DNA from: Amaranthus tricolor
Lineage: Eukaryota > Streptophyta > Magnoliopsida > Caryophyllales > Amaranthaceae
DNA length: 64,000 nucleotides
Assembly: GCF_026212465.1 (NCBI RefSeq)
Contig: NC_080058.1
Coordinates: 20,478,528 to 20,542,527, forward strand
Direction: 5' to 3'
Shown here: positions 25,747-37,360 of the stretch, one piece after another
Numbering within the stretch: position 1 is the stretch's first letter
Layout: every line of letters begins with the position of its first letter
Position numbers and translations under genes: made by a program
Notes under the pieces: generated by a model
What the model saw: the letters and a program-made list of their open reading frames with translations, nothing else
What the model was told of the DNA's origin: nothing
Database searches by the model: none

Positions 25747-25751
25747 ATTAG
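25747..25751. repeat. Target-site duplication of the Copia element, right copy (ATTAG)
   Basis: Matches 15402-15406. Confidence 0.92.
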
Positions 25752-25892
25752 CATGATGCTTTGGCTACATTCAATATTGGTGATTTGGCTCTATACTTGG
25801 ATAATGAAGAATTGAGGACAACTCCTTTTGAAGGGGAGGAAAATGATGTAAAATCAGTCCAAGAATATTCTAAAGACATAATCCTTGCTTAA
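25752..25892 (+). pseudogene. C-terminal end of the split Gypsy polyprotein
   Basis: Removing the Copia element and one ATTAG brings DLGD (15392-15403) in frame with ATFNIGDLALYLD (from about 25764). This matches the TFNIGDL-type tail after the integrase in relatives, compare FNIGDLTLHQP in the element at 58 kb. It ends at a TAA near 25890. The only break at the joint is the TAG that overlaps the duplication itself. Confidence 0.85.
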
Positions 25893-26790
25893 ATCCTTTG
25901 AAGAGTCATCCTTTAATTCTTACGGGTTACATGATCCTTTCATTACGAGTCTTGCTTTAACTTGTATCTCAAGGTCTAGGTAGGCAGATCAAAGTACAAC
26001 AGAATTCGTCCTTAAGGGTGTAAGTGAGCTATGTTTTTTTTCATACAATAAAAGAGGATGTTTAATTGAATTTTTACCTAAAATGAGCCAGTCAAAGTCA
26101 GCCTTTAACTAGCTTTAAAAAGGGAGTATTCATGAGGGTATTATTTCCTCATTTATTCGGTCAATAAATATGGCAAGTTTTGTTTCCATCCTTTGTAATT
26201 TGCTGAAATATTCCTTCATTATGGCTGAATTATTTTGGCCCTTCATTCCCTTCAATATGGCTGGTTCATGTTCATCTTTAATGGAGGAATTCAAGAAGAT
26301 TTTTCGCTCAAGCATCACAAGGGAAATTATTATCTTTCAAGGATTAGAATTTGAGGTGTTTCATTTTATGTTTTTATTAGTATGAATGTTTTGTTTTCTT
26401 TAATAAAGAAGGATGTAATTCTTGTAGTAGAATTTGAAAAGGGTATCTTAGACTTCTGATTATGTTTAATGTAATCACTTGATTGTTTGTAGTCAAGTGA
26501 AGGGTCTTTTTTCTAGAATTTTCTTATGATTTTAAACCTATATAAAGGCCTTATTTCGTGAATAAAATCAATAATTCCAATCAAAGCTTTGTCTTATGCA
26601 TTTGTTCTTATACTTGTGTTAAGCATTTTGAATGTTTTTCCAATAGTGGGGTTAATTTCTCATCATTGAAGAAATTAGTGAGTTTGTGAGAGTTCCAAAC
26701 ATATTAATTTGTATGATTTATTCGAGTGAGTATTCCTTAAATTAAGAATTCACCCTAGCAATATTAAGTGAATGTTCCTTACTTGCATAT
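25893..26790 (+). repeat. Probable 3' UTR and 3' LTR of the 12.7-kb Gypsy element
   Basis: No coding potential. It has the Reina LTR layout: AGTCAAAGTCAGCCTTT (about 26091), a TATATAAA box at 26539-26546, AATAAA at 26563 and CAATCAAAGCTTTGTCTTA just after. The exact edges are not fixed because the 5' LTR is absent. Confidence 0.5.
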
Positions 26791-27961
26791 CCTTGAATCA
26801 TGCATAACAATCTAGTGAGTGTTCCTAGGTTGTTCTTTTATTTTCGTAATATAAAAAAACATAGAAAAAGTCCTTTGAAACGTGTTTCAAAACTTTGAAA
26901 AACCTGTTCCAGAATACCTTTTAATCATTTCCGAAAACCTTGAAACCTCTGTCAAACCCAAAACAGTCTTTCCCATTCGACATTACACTCACATAAATCC
27001 CTTAAAATCATTCCATTTTCATACCTAGACCTTCTAAACCAAACACATTCCTTTTCTAAATCTTGTAACATTTGGAAAGCCCTATTTTGTTAATCTAATC
27101 CCTTTAGATTATACATCACTATACCCCCTATTTCTAAATGTAAACCCTATGCCTACTTTGAGAGCTTTTTGCCTCAACTTAGAACATCATCTTTATTTCT
27201 TTTCTTTTTATTTCTTGCCCTAGTTTAGATTTAAGCTTTCTTTTATTGTGTTCTTTACATTCTAGCATTTACATTTAAGTATTTCATTCAGGCTTTGTAT
27301 TTTGGATTCACGCCTCTTATTTTAAGGAATTTATTTATGTAAGTTTCATTTTCTTCTATGCTTTATGTCTTTCAATACTTTCATTTAATGCTTCCATTGC
27401 TTTCTTTAAATTTGGTAGAGTAGTTGTTGTATTTATTGCTTTACATGCTCCTCAATATTACTTCTATCATTTATTGCTTTTCTTGTTGGTTTATTTCTAG
27501 TTCTCTATGCCTTCAATCATGCTTCTATATAATTGATTTGTCTTAGTTATTTCTAGTATGTGTGAGTAGTTTCCTTAGGGTTTTGGGTTGGTGAAACCCT
27601 AGGTTTGGTCTTGTTCTTCATGTGTCAGGTTAGGGTTGAGGTTGTTAATGATTGATTGATTGATATTTGATATGAATCTTGTCCTGCCACTCCTTAGGAT
27701 ACATAGGGCAATTATAGGTAGTTTGTGTGATTTATAGGGTTACAAACTTCCTCTCATCTAGAGTGTCTCAATTGATTGTTGTCCGATCTCCTTTGACCTA
27801 GCATTCCATGAGTTCATAGAGGCCGACCTAGGGCGGATCCATTCCATCCCTGTTTGTCTTTTATCGTTTATCAGTAGTTTTATATTTGCCTGGTTAATTT
27901 TTTTAGTAGTTTAGTTCATACACCCTTTTCCCCTTTTTAACCTGCCTACATCAAGTCCCTT
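26791..27961. other. Retroelement-like leader DNA, no gene seen
   Basis: T-rich plus-strand sequence with no coding domain. It resembles untranslated retrotransposon DNA in composition, and ends at the CACTA terminus. No LTR pair was found. Confidence 0.3.
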
Positions 27962-28232
27962 CACTAGTGGAAAAAACCTTATTTGCTGCGGTTTTTTGGC
28001 CATAATATGCTGCGATTTTGGCAACAAGCATTAGTGATAGCAGCAGATGGCCTATTTCAAATGTTGCGGTTTAAAACCGTAGCAGAAAAGTGCACTATAT
28101 GCTGCGGGCAACCAAAAAACCGCAGCATATAGTCATACACTATATGCTGTAGGCCTCCTAAAAACCACAACATATAGTGTATGACTATATGTTGCGGTTT
28201 TTAAGAGACCCGCAGCATTTATATATATATAT
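27962..28232. mobile_element. CACTA (En/Spm-type) transposon terminus
   Basis: Starts CACTAGTGGAAAAAACCTTA, followed by multiple direct and inverted copies of a CCGCAGCATATA-type word (CTGCGGTTTT, AACCGCAGCATATAG, TATGTTGCGGTTTTTA), the classic terminal plus subterminal layout of CACTA elements. The matching opposite end is at 53455-53647. Flanking triplets differ (CTT here, ATC there), so the two are probably not the ends of one insertion. Confidence 0.8.
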
Positions 28233-28690
28233 ATTCTTTTTTTTTTTGCTTTTTTCGTTTAATACTATTAAATAATTCAATAATGTACAATGTAATAAAC
28301 AATGATTAATCCAATGATAATCACCAATTAACACCAATAATCACCAATAATCTCTTTGTAAACTCTCAATCGTATATATAATATAATAATATGTAGATAT
28401 ACAAATTAAAGTCCTAATAAATCTAAACTAATTACATTATTTACCAAGAATAAAAATTAGCAAGATACGCGACAATTTTGTCTTTCAATTAGTAAGAACA
28501 AAAATCTAAACTAATATGTACATATACAAGCTTATCTTGCTAGTCTTGTCCTCGTGGTTCGATCCCCGACTTATCACTACGCTAGTTGTAGTTGTATTAG
28601 GGTGTTTATAAATATTGTTTGATTCGGGTCTAGCAAAAAACGACGTGCAAAAAAATCTCGTTATCAGCGTCCCCCTTGTACTTGTGTCAT
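28233..28690. other. CACTA interior and Gypsy leader remnant
   Basis: AT-rich, with a TCACCAATTAACACCAATAA cluster near 28320-28350 (the other CACTA end has related ATGATTGGTGATGATTGG words). From about 28540 the phrase GTTCGATCCCCGACTTATCACTA followed by TTCGGGTCTAG resembles the 5' leader of plant Gypsy elements. Confidence 0.4.
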
Positions 28691-28715
28691 ATTAGCCAGG
28701 AGGAGAAGGGACCTA

Positions 28716-30830
28716 GGCCCTAATGATGTCGCTGTTGTGGGTGAGTTCGTGGATGTGTTCCCTAAAGAAATTCCCGGTTTGCCACCTCAATGGGCGATTG
28801 ATTTCACGATCGACTTGGTGCCAGGAACAGGACCAATTTCTTATTTTGGTCAAGGGTTGGAAGATTTTGGTCAAGGGTTATATACGCCCAAGTGTTTCAC
28901 CATAGGGCGTTCTGGTGCTATTCTTAAGGAAGAAGGATGGCAGTTTTAGACAAAGTATTGATTATAGTTAGTTAAATAAGGTGACCGCCAAGAACAAATA
29001 CCCGTTGTCTAGGATTGATGATTTATTTGATCAATTAGGGAGCAGGGATATTTTCAGAAATTGATCTTAGGTCAAGATATCATCAATTAAGGATTTCTGA
29101 GGGGGATATTCAGAAAACTGATTTTAGAACCGAATATAGACACTTTGAGTTCAGTGTAACACTATTTGGGTTAACTAATTACCCTATTGAATTTATGAGT
29201 CTAATAAATCAAGCGTTAAGTGCTTACTTAGACAAGTTTGTGGTGGTTTTTATTGGTGACATATTGGTTTGTTCCAAGGATTAGTATGAATATGAGGGAC
29301 ATCTACATCTAGTTCTACAAACTCTTCGAGAACATAAGTTGTATGTAAAGTTGTCAAAGTGTGAGTTATTGGTTGGAGAAAGTGAGAAGTTTCTTAGGCT
29401 TAGCTGTGTACTATTGTCGGTTTGTTAAAGATTTTTCACGTACTACTCAACCTATGACTTCTCTAATAAAGAAGGAGAAGAATTTTGGGTGGTCTAACGA
29501 GTGTGAGCAAGCCTGAGTCACTTTGAAGGAAAGGTGAACTACGACCTCTGTTCTTACTCTACCTGACCATAAATTGGATTACACGGTTAACAGTGAAGCC
29601 TCAAAAAAGAGTTTGGGTTGTGTGCTTGTACAAGAGCGCAAGGTGATCGCTTATGCTTCACAGCAATTGAAGACGCATGAGGCAATTATCCTACACACGA
29701 TTTGGAGTTAGTTGTTATTGTGTTTGCTTTCAAAATATGGCGGCATCATCGTCGGTGGTTAGAGTTGTTGACTTATTATGATCTTGAGTTTAATTATCAT
29801 GAGGGGTGGGCCTATCTGGTTGTTGATGCTTTGAGCAAGAAATGTATTAATTCCTCAGTTGTTTTAAAAGGGGTTGAGGAGTTAAATCGGGATTTTTGTT
29901 AAGTTAGATTTGGAGGTCATACTGGAAAGCAAATTGTGACATTGTTTGAGTGCTATGGTTATACAGCCTTCAATCTTCGCAGAAATTCTAAGTTCACAAT
30001 ATAAGGACCCTAAATTAATAAAGTTGAAGGAGCAGGCTTATGAGGGTAAAGTCGAGGGATTCTTTATCTATGAGAAGGGGGGATGAGGTTCAAAGGATGA
30101 TGGTGTTTTCCGATGGGGGGACTAACTTTGAAAGAGCGTATTTTGGATGAAGCTTATAGTTTAAAGTTTCTTGTTCACCCTAGGGAAGATAAAATGTATC
30201 AGGATCTCAAACTTACGTATTGGTGGTCGGGGATGAAAAAGGGCATCGCTGAGTATGTTTCTCATTGTTTGAATTATCAAAAGGTTAAAAGAGAACATAA
30301 ACGGTTAGGTGGTTTACTTCAATATTTGAAGATATAGAAATGGGATGATATATCAATAGACTTTATTGTAGGGTTACCTCAGACAAATTCGGGAAATAAT
30401 GCCTTATGTGTGTGTGTGGATGAGGGGGGGGGGGGGGGGGGGGGGGCTGTAGTGGATCGCTTGATAAAGTCCGCAAATTTCATTCCTATGAATTGTCGAT
30501 GGAAGATGGAACAATTAGCTCGTGTTTACATTAAGCATGTTGTTCAGTTTCATTATGTGCCCCGTACAATTGTTACGGATCGGGATACATGTTATCTATC
30601 ACATTTCTAGAGGACGTAACAGCATGCTATAGGGACTACGTTATTATATAGTACATCATTTCACCCACGGACGGATGGACAGAAGGAGAGGATGAATCAA
30701 ATTTAGTAGATATGCTACATGCTATTGCCATGGAATGATCGTGGGATGACCATTTGGAGTTCGTGGAGTTTTCTTATAATAATAGTTACCAAGCGATAAT
30801 TCAAATGGCTACTTTGAGGCGTTGTATGAG
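28716..30830 (+). pseudogene. Tekay-type Gypsy pol, heavily decayed
   Basis: Recognisable pieces in the expected order but in changing frames: the RT N-terminus (GEFVDVFPKEIPGLPPQW, 28740), RT core remnants ([24 protein letters not shown]-like), RNase H (VIVFAFKIWRHH joined directly to RRWLELLTYYDLEFNYHEG, showing an internal deletion near 29740), integrase zinc region (LVHPREDKMYQDLKLTYWW; CLNYQ), and the integrase core (IDFIVGLPQTNSG; VVDRLIKSANFIP; IVTDRD). The pattern fits the Tekay/Del lineage. More than ten stops or shifts; no function. Confidence 0.75.
30424..30446. repeat. Run of 23 G in the integrase remnant
   Basis: A homopolymer of 23 G sits where the integrase encodes the residues before VVDRL. 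It has expanded a glycine- or valine-coding position and shifts the frame. Confidence 0.95.
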
Positions 30831-30879
30831 CATCGTTGTATAGAAGACGAATGACACATTAAAGCTAGCTTTGATGTAT

Positions 30880-31500
30880 CTAATGGGGCCAGAGAATGAG
30901 AGGGGTCACGGGTCAATTTTACGGATATTTTATTAGACCCCCCATTCCCAATATAAGCATCCTCCAGAAACATCTTTCCATCTCCTTTCTTTTCTCTCTC
31001 ACTGTCCCCATCTGTGCTGTTTTTCTCACCGGAAAAAATGGCCATTTTTCGCCGGTCACTGAGTTCAAAAGACAAACCCTCCTCTTGATTTTGTGGTCCA
31101 TTGGTGGATGTGCTGGTGACTAAATGTGCCTTGCCGCTGGTTCTACTCAGTGGAGCCTTGGTGGCAGCGCCTTTTCTTTGCCGGAATTGATCCCACCATT
31201 CTGGATACCCTATGATCTTGAAGCATCCTTTTTTGGTGTGTCTCGATCCTCCACAGTGGCAACATTTAAGGTGAGTCTTGTCTTTGTTAATGTCTCACCG
31301 AAATGATTTTTCCGACCGGTGTTTCATGGCTAACCCTTGACCGATCTCTAAGGGAAAAATTCCCGATGATGTGACGGCAGTCATTATGCCTCGCCGTGCA
31401 ATTTCCGGCGTATAGTGGCGTAGACCACTTCTTATGTCGGCAAAGGTTCCAAATTGAGGAGATCTCTTTTTTCTTTGTCCAAGGTTCCTACAGCCCCCTA
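30880..31500. other. GC-richer segment of unknown origin
   Basis: Composition differs from its surroundings, with C/T-rich stretches (30950-31010), CACCGGAAAAAATGGCC, and TCGCCGGT/GCCGGAATT words. Short open frames on both strands show no recognisable domain. It could be a captured gene 5' region or an LTR fragment. Unresolved. Confidence 0.3.
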
Positions 31501-31784
31501 TTCATATAAAAGTTGTAATTAATCAATGGTTATATTGCCAATGACTAAAATACATTTTATTTTCTTATATTAAGCTTATTTTATTTTTAAGTTCTTAGTA
31601 GTGTAATTACAACTTATTCCCCCATAATTTTACTATACATATTTTCTATTAAAATAAATAATTTAGAAGTATATTTAAAATTAGTAATCTCCATCTGTGG
31701 GATCGACCCCTACTTACCAGTTACTATATTTAGCAAGTTTTAAAAGGATAAAATATAATTTAAGTTTGTGTGCCTACGACAACG

Positions 31785-31786
<2 letters not shown>
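31501..31786. other. Gypsy leader-like remnant
   Basis: The phrase CTGTGGGATCGACCCCTACTTACC followed by GTGTGCCTACGACAACGTCA is typical of the sequence before the primer-binding site in several plant Gypsy groups. No coding follows; a (TA)n tract begins immediately. Confidence 0.4.

Positions 31787-31849
<63 letters not shown>
31787..31849. repeat. (TA)n microsatellite
   Basis: About 31 TA units directly after ACAACGTCA. Confidence 0.97.
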
Positions 31850-31852
<3 letters not shown>

Positions 31853-34288
31853 AAAATAAAATAATAAGAGTTTAAAATTTTACATAATTTAAGGATTTGA
31901 TAAAGAATTAGGAATTAAACGGAATTGGAGGTTAATACATGAGCAATTTGAAAATTAAATCGGAAATTAAGAATAATAAAATGGAATATTAAAATTAGAA
32001 GTGTTGAGTCTATTGAAGGTAAAGAAATCATAATCAAGGTAATAACCAATTGATTCCAACTTATGTTATAAATTGCGTCATGTTGTCCAACTTTTTTTTA
32101 TTCAGGCGATGGAGAGTATTACCAAACATTTTAGTTGGGATATTTTTCTCTATCAAATAACTTGAAAGTCTTCGTGATTTCTTTGTCAACCTAAGGTTAA
32201 ATAAGGTTTGGAATTTCAGAATATAGATAAATTCAACAAGACCAAGTGTAGTAGGTGCAAAAGTCCCAATATATAATTCACACTAATAATAATATTTATA
32301 ATAAATAATGCGAATGTATAAAATTTCAAACTGCTAAAATCCATTAAAATTAAAAACCGTTTAATAACATAAGTTTTAAAATATCACAACTGACAGAATA
32401 AGACATAATGTTTTCTCTAACATAATAAAAGCATAAATACACCATAATCATCAAATTCTTCAAGTAAAATAAAATGCAGTTAAGTCCTCGATAAAGAAAA
32501 TAAATGTTGCAGCATGGATTGAAAGTTGAGCTATATCTTCCTGCAAAATATTGCCATCCATAATACGGATGAAAGTCGTTGTATGAGGATCAGCGGTAAA
32601 GCCGAGTACAATTCCTCAACAATATGATACTATGACAATCATAATATATTCACAAAATACGCAACAGTACATTTAAAGGCTCAATTTTAATTTCCTCGGC
32701 TCTCGTTTCTCATTTTCAATTTTCGAATACTTTAAAAAATTTTCACATTCATCACATGAATGTAAATAAATATCTTTGCTATAATCACCTACTCTTGGTA
32801 ACTATGAGGTTCATTTAATAGATCTACTTAGACTCAAAATGACATTTGCACAACACACATAACAATGACTTTTTGATATAAGTAAAGGTCTGACTAGAGG
32901 AGGGATATATTCCAAACTCTAATTGTGATGGGAGCCGTCACTCTGCCAATTATATGTTCGAACTTCTATAGGATGGGACTCTCTCGGACCCTGTCTAACC
33001 CCACATTTCCACGTGCCAGGAAACACAAGCGTCGAGTTACACGTTGGTCCTTGGTTTGTCATTTCCTTACTATCAAAGTCATTCATCCATGTACACATAA
33101 ATTCAAATAAGAGCCCATATTATTTATTTCTCATTGTAATAAGTCAATTCTAGCCTAGTCCAACTCCAAGTCAACACTCTTTTAAGAAAAGTAAATATAT
33201 TTGCTAATTCAATAATTAATAAATTCTCAATATATAAAATTCCACTAATTATGACAAGGATTCAAGGGCAATATAAGTTCCTTACAAGGCCATAAATAAT
33301 CATAAAAGTCAAGGATAATACTTCTAAATATTTAGTAACACATTTTATCAAAAATCTAGTAAAATAGTAAAACGAATCTACATAACCATGAAAAATAATC
33401 TAAAAAGTTATTAAGGGTCTAAAATATAAATGAAGTGAGCTTTAGACTAGAAAGTTCAAGAAAAACAACGTTAAGCATTTTAACAAATTAGATTGGCTAT
33501 TTTATCGCTAGACATATTAATAATTCTTTATAATTACTCAAGTCTAAAATAAAATTCTATAAATATTCCAAAGTGATGTAGAATCATTTTAAAATGATAT
33601 TTAAACTAATTTAACCAATAAAATTCATGATTATTAATTTTAATAAGTAATACGGTCATTTTAACCATAAACCGATAATATTTAAAGTCCATACTGTCCA
33701 CGATAAATAGTCGAAGGGTCCTCATATGATTCAACATGTTATAGTAGTGTCCCAAAAAATATTACAAGTTAAGAAGAATATATTTAGTATTTATTTCATA
33801 TTTTACCTCTTTTGATTTACGTATTTATCCTTTAATTTCAAAATGTTTCTAAAGCTTTAATAATATTATTCATTGTTAGAAAATGGATAGTGTTTATATT
33901 ATAGAACACTCCTGACCCTTTGATTTCACTCCTCTTCACATTCCTCACGCCATTCCCTTCCCTATTTTTTCTGTCTCAGCTGAATCCCTCCATTCCTTCC
34001 ATGTATCCTCTACCTCCCTTGTACTTCTTCTCTGCCCATTCTCAATTACTTTATATATATATATATATATAGATGTAGGATTAAATAAGAAAGATTTAAA
34101 AATGAGAAGGGTGAGAAGGATTTTTGTTTGATTTTGTTTGGTTACTGTATATAAAAAAAATTCTATGTTATAAATTAAGAACATTTTAAAAATTATTTTA
34201 TAGTTTCCTTTTTAAATTTTTTTTATTTGAGTGAAATTAGAGGTGTCTTTTTATCCTTTTCATTTTCAACCCATTTTCAATATATCCC

Positions 34289-34292
<4 letters not shown>
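31850..34292. repeat. LTR-like remnants, no gene
   Basis: About 32280-33190 is collinear with 50280-51060 though diverged: both carry an AAATGCAG(T/C)TAA...CTCGATA phrase, a CATGGATTG/CCATGATAA section, and TTTCCACGTGCCAGGAAACAC versus TTTATGTGCCGGCCAACAC, then TTACTATCARRGTCATTCAT. These look like two old copies of one long LTR. The rest is AT-rich, with a short TA tract near 34052-34070. Confidence 0.45.

Positions 34293-34359
<67 letters not shown>
34293..34359. repeat. (TA)n microsatellite
   Basis: About 33 TA units. Confidence 0.97.
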
Positions 34360-34361
<2 letters not shown>

Positions 34362-34834
34362 GGTTGCATTAGGCAGTTACATTGTTTGAGCACAATAATA
34401 CATTGTATTGGTGAATTTTCTCTACGCGCATTTCGAAAAACTCAACAAGTGCTAGAATACTTGAAGTCTTCAAACAATCGTTGATGTACGCCAACGTAAA
34501 ATTATCATGCCACTTATCCGTAAACAATTGTCATGTTTGAAAATTTTAAACATATGAACATTCTGCTACAAAAATATTGTACAATATACTAGTTTGATGA
34601 TTTTTAATTTTTTACAGATGTACTCAATCAAGGTCAGTTATTCTGATTTACCTTTTCTCGTTCTTTCTTATATTTAACTTTGATTTTCATTTTAGTTTTT
34701 GATTGTATATGACAGCGAACACAAGAATCAGGCAAAAAATCTAAAATCTAAAATCTAAAATCAATTGAAGTGAAGAGCTATTCTATTTAAGGTGAAGATA
34801 CATAGACGGTTGCAGATCCAAACATTTAGGTATT
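34360..34834. other. Left flank of the Tat insertion
   Basis: AT-rich, with a triple CTAAAATCTAAAAT word near 34738-34764. No coding domain. It ends with the GTTTG duplication. Confidence 0.4.
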
Positions 34835-34839
34835 GTTTG
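34835..34839. repeat. Target-site duplication of the Tat element, left copy (GTTTG)
   Basis: GTTTG precedes the left LTR and recurs at 47668-47672. Confidence 0.93.
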
Positions 34840-35531
34840 TGTTTCGGTGATGAAACGAGAAAGTGGGATACGCTTGAAATACCTGGAGACAAGTAGAAGT
34901 GTGATCAAGAGAAGCGACTTATGATAGGAGGTGACCTGAATTCCTGCAAGATAACGTTAGCCTTGTCCGGGGGGTGATTTCCCGGAAAACCCCTCCGACG
35001 CTCAAGTTAGAACGTAAATCGGAAATTAATGAATGACAGATTGTAGAATGAATGCAAGAAGGAAGGTCGGGATTGAGATTGCTTGTTCTAGTGCTAGTGG
35101 TTGGGAAGGCTTGAGGAAGTAGTGTAAGCAAGGATACTAGGAAAAGCTGTTTTCTGATGTCCCTTCCCCTCTGATGGTTGTCCCTATTTATAATATTGAA
35201 GGGGGAAGTTACTTCAGAGAGGAAAGGTGGAAGATCATGGGAGTAGTGGACAGTTATTCTCCTTGAAACAAGGAGAGCCAAGCATGACTGAAGAGTGGAA
35301 GGTGGTGGGCAGTTATTCAACTAAAAAGGAGGATGGCCAAAGAAGATAGATGACAGGGAAGTTAAGTATTCTGAAGGTAAGATGCCATGAGCCTTCCAAG
35401 GAAGATGGGAAGTCCAGCAGAAAGCCCATTGACCAAAAGTCAAAGTCAATCCGGAAAGGTCAAGGGGTATTTTAGTAATATGATGTTTAATTAATAAATA
35501 AATAAATTAATTAAAAAACAGTACCATGACA
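34840..35531 (-). repeat. Tat 3' LTR (left), 692 bp
   Basis: TGTTTCGGTGATGAAACG to CAGTACCATGACA. Just beyond it (35532-35545) the minus strand reads GCGTGGGGCTAAAT, a probable polypurine tract. Confidence 0.95.
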
Positions 35532-37016
35532 TTTAGCCCCACGCATGAAGGGTGATGTGAGGGGAGAACCACAACGACTAGAAACATCTTCCTTTATGCG
35601 GAAAAACAGGTGCCCTGGCGAATCTCCTTAAGGATCTTAAAAATTGAGTTTGCAAGCTTTGAATCGACAGTCCTTGCGCTGAATTCTGAGTTATAATGAA
35701 AAAGATATGACCTTTTAAGCTTGTCAGGTAAGAACATATTGAACATGGGCCAAAAGGGAATGTGAAGCCGCGGCTTGAAGTATGCCGCGGAGTAGCCCCA
35801 GACGCGTTATATTACAACAGCGAAATAGTGACTGTGGGATCTAGATTCCGCGACATCTTGTCTCGACCTTTGCTTTCACTGATATCGCAGAAATCAGGTT
35901 CTCAACAAAACACCCAAGGAGGGTCCGACTTATCGACTATGCGAACTAAATCAACTGTCCGTTTTGAACCGATGCCGCGTAACGCCAAGGGTTTTTACGA
36001 ATCAGATTCCTAGTAATGACGCGGCATTGCATTCTTCTCAAGATATTTTTACCCCTATGGTTGAACTATGCCGCGAACTAATAGTTTGCATCTTCACTCG
36101 TAAGTTCAGCACGAGAATCCCTCTTCAATACTTAGAATATTTTGAGAAAGAGAAGGACCCCCTGGGGGTCCGACTTATCGACCACACGGATATCTTTAAA
36201 AATGTTCAGTACTTGGTCCAAGCAGCCCTCTTTATTCCAGCATGATACGGAATGAGCCCCATAATTCGCATCTTCAATCCTACGGACACACATGAGAGGT
36301 TCTATACTTAGAATTTTTTACTTGGATTAGGGTCATTTGGGGGTCCGACTTATCGACCACACGGATAAATATGGGAATCAGCCACTTTACTTTTCACCCC
36401 TCCTCTTTTATGACGAGGAACCAACTCGCAGACCCGTGTCTTTAATCATACAGAAATATGGGACTTCTCTTTATATTATGACTGGATGCACCAAGGAGTC
36501 CGACTTATCGATCACACGGATTTCCTTCTCCCTTGAGATATTTTTATATTTCCTTCCATCACATTTTACCCGCCGTGTCCATAAGTCGGACGGAAGAATG
36601 GGTAATCTCTATACTTAAAATGATTTTCCTTTCTGGAGGTTCAGTTTAGGGTCCGACTTATCGACTCTCCGGACATATTCGAGCGCTAAAGGACTTGAAT
36701 AATTATCTGCTCCTCCCTCCCTGGGGGTCTAACTTGTCGACCCACAGGTTGGATGGCTTTGACATTCAAACATATTTATGACGTTCCTCTCTAATTGGGG
36801 GTCCGACTTTTCGACCTTCCAGCTATATTCAAGAGTTAACACTTAGAAAAATTTCGCAACACACCCTTTCAACCAGGGTCCGACTAATAGACTTCACGGT
36901 CATCACTAAACACTTAAAAAGTATGTTTTCCCCGACTTGTCGACTTCCCAGTTTTCCTCCGGAATTCCATCCTTTCGTTCGAATGCTCAAGTCCCAAGTG
37001 AAGCATTTATTGCTGC
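35532..37016 (+). repeat. Tat 3' region: motif block A, upstream of the antisense gene
   Basis: About nine copies of a GGGGTCCGACTTATCGAC-type motif, from 35921 to about 36945 (for example near 36168, 36333, 36498, 36650, 36798). Many are followed by a CACACGGAT-type word. Spacing is irregular, 75-165 bp. The block precedes the TATA-like box of the antisense gene, so it would lie in its upstream region. Confidence 0.85.
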
Positions 37017-37024
37017 TATAAATA
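37017..37024 (+). promoter_or_regulatory. TATA-like box of the antisense gene
   Basis: GCTATAAATAGGG, about 337 bp before the start codon at 37361. The intervening leader is T/C-rich and contains repeated CTTCAAATTTCTGACA words, as in transcribed plant leaders. Position and context fit a core promoter; no expression evidence is available. Confidence 0.55.
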
Positions 37025-37360
37025 GGGTAGTTGGAATAGTTCCATTTCACCTAATCTTCATTAACTTCTTCAAATCTTCAAATTGCGAGAAAGAGAAAGT
37101 AGAGAAACGCTCGGACAATCTTCATCCCTTCTTCAAACTTCTGACAAATTTTTTGAAGATCTTCAAAGTTTCTGACAGATCTTCATCAAATTTCTGACAA
37201 ATCATCAAATTTCTTCAAGGTATTCAAACTTTTCCCAGATTTTTCGAATTTCTTCAAGTTATTCTTCAAACTGTTCTTGAATGTTAGCCTAGAACTTTGA
37301 ATTTGTTTATGAATTTAGTCTCTATTCTTTACAAGTTTCGACTACTACTTTATTTTTAAC

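Larger units (their letters stand above)
12694..26790 (+). mobile_element. Reina-like Ty3/Gypsy element, 5' truncated, split by a Copia insertion
   Basis: Plus-strand Gypsy pol (12694-15406) continues after the Copia insertion at 25752-25890 in the same frame, then a non-coding tail and a probable 3' LTR (about 25990-26790). The LTR holds CCTATATAAAGGCC (TATA-like, 26539-26546) and GTGAATAAAATC, a layout typical of Reina LTRs. Gag, the protease and the 5' LTR are missing; the Tekay LTR fragment abuts the break. Confidence 0.7.

Noticed and set aside
28550..28600. GGTTCGATCCCC resembling a tRNA B box
   Set aside because: No A box or arms pair around it, and the surrounding phrase fits a Gypsy leader sequence.
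30896..31306. Possible host gene exons in the GC-richer segment
   Set aside because: Short frames on both strands, no recognisable domain, no consistent splice sites.
34919..35320. 133-codon minus-strand frame found identically in both Tat LTRs
   Set aside because: Identity follows from the LTRs being near-identical. It spans the TATA region, has no recognised domain and no sign of use.
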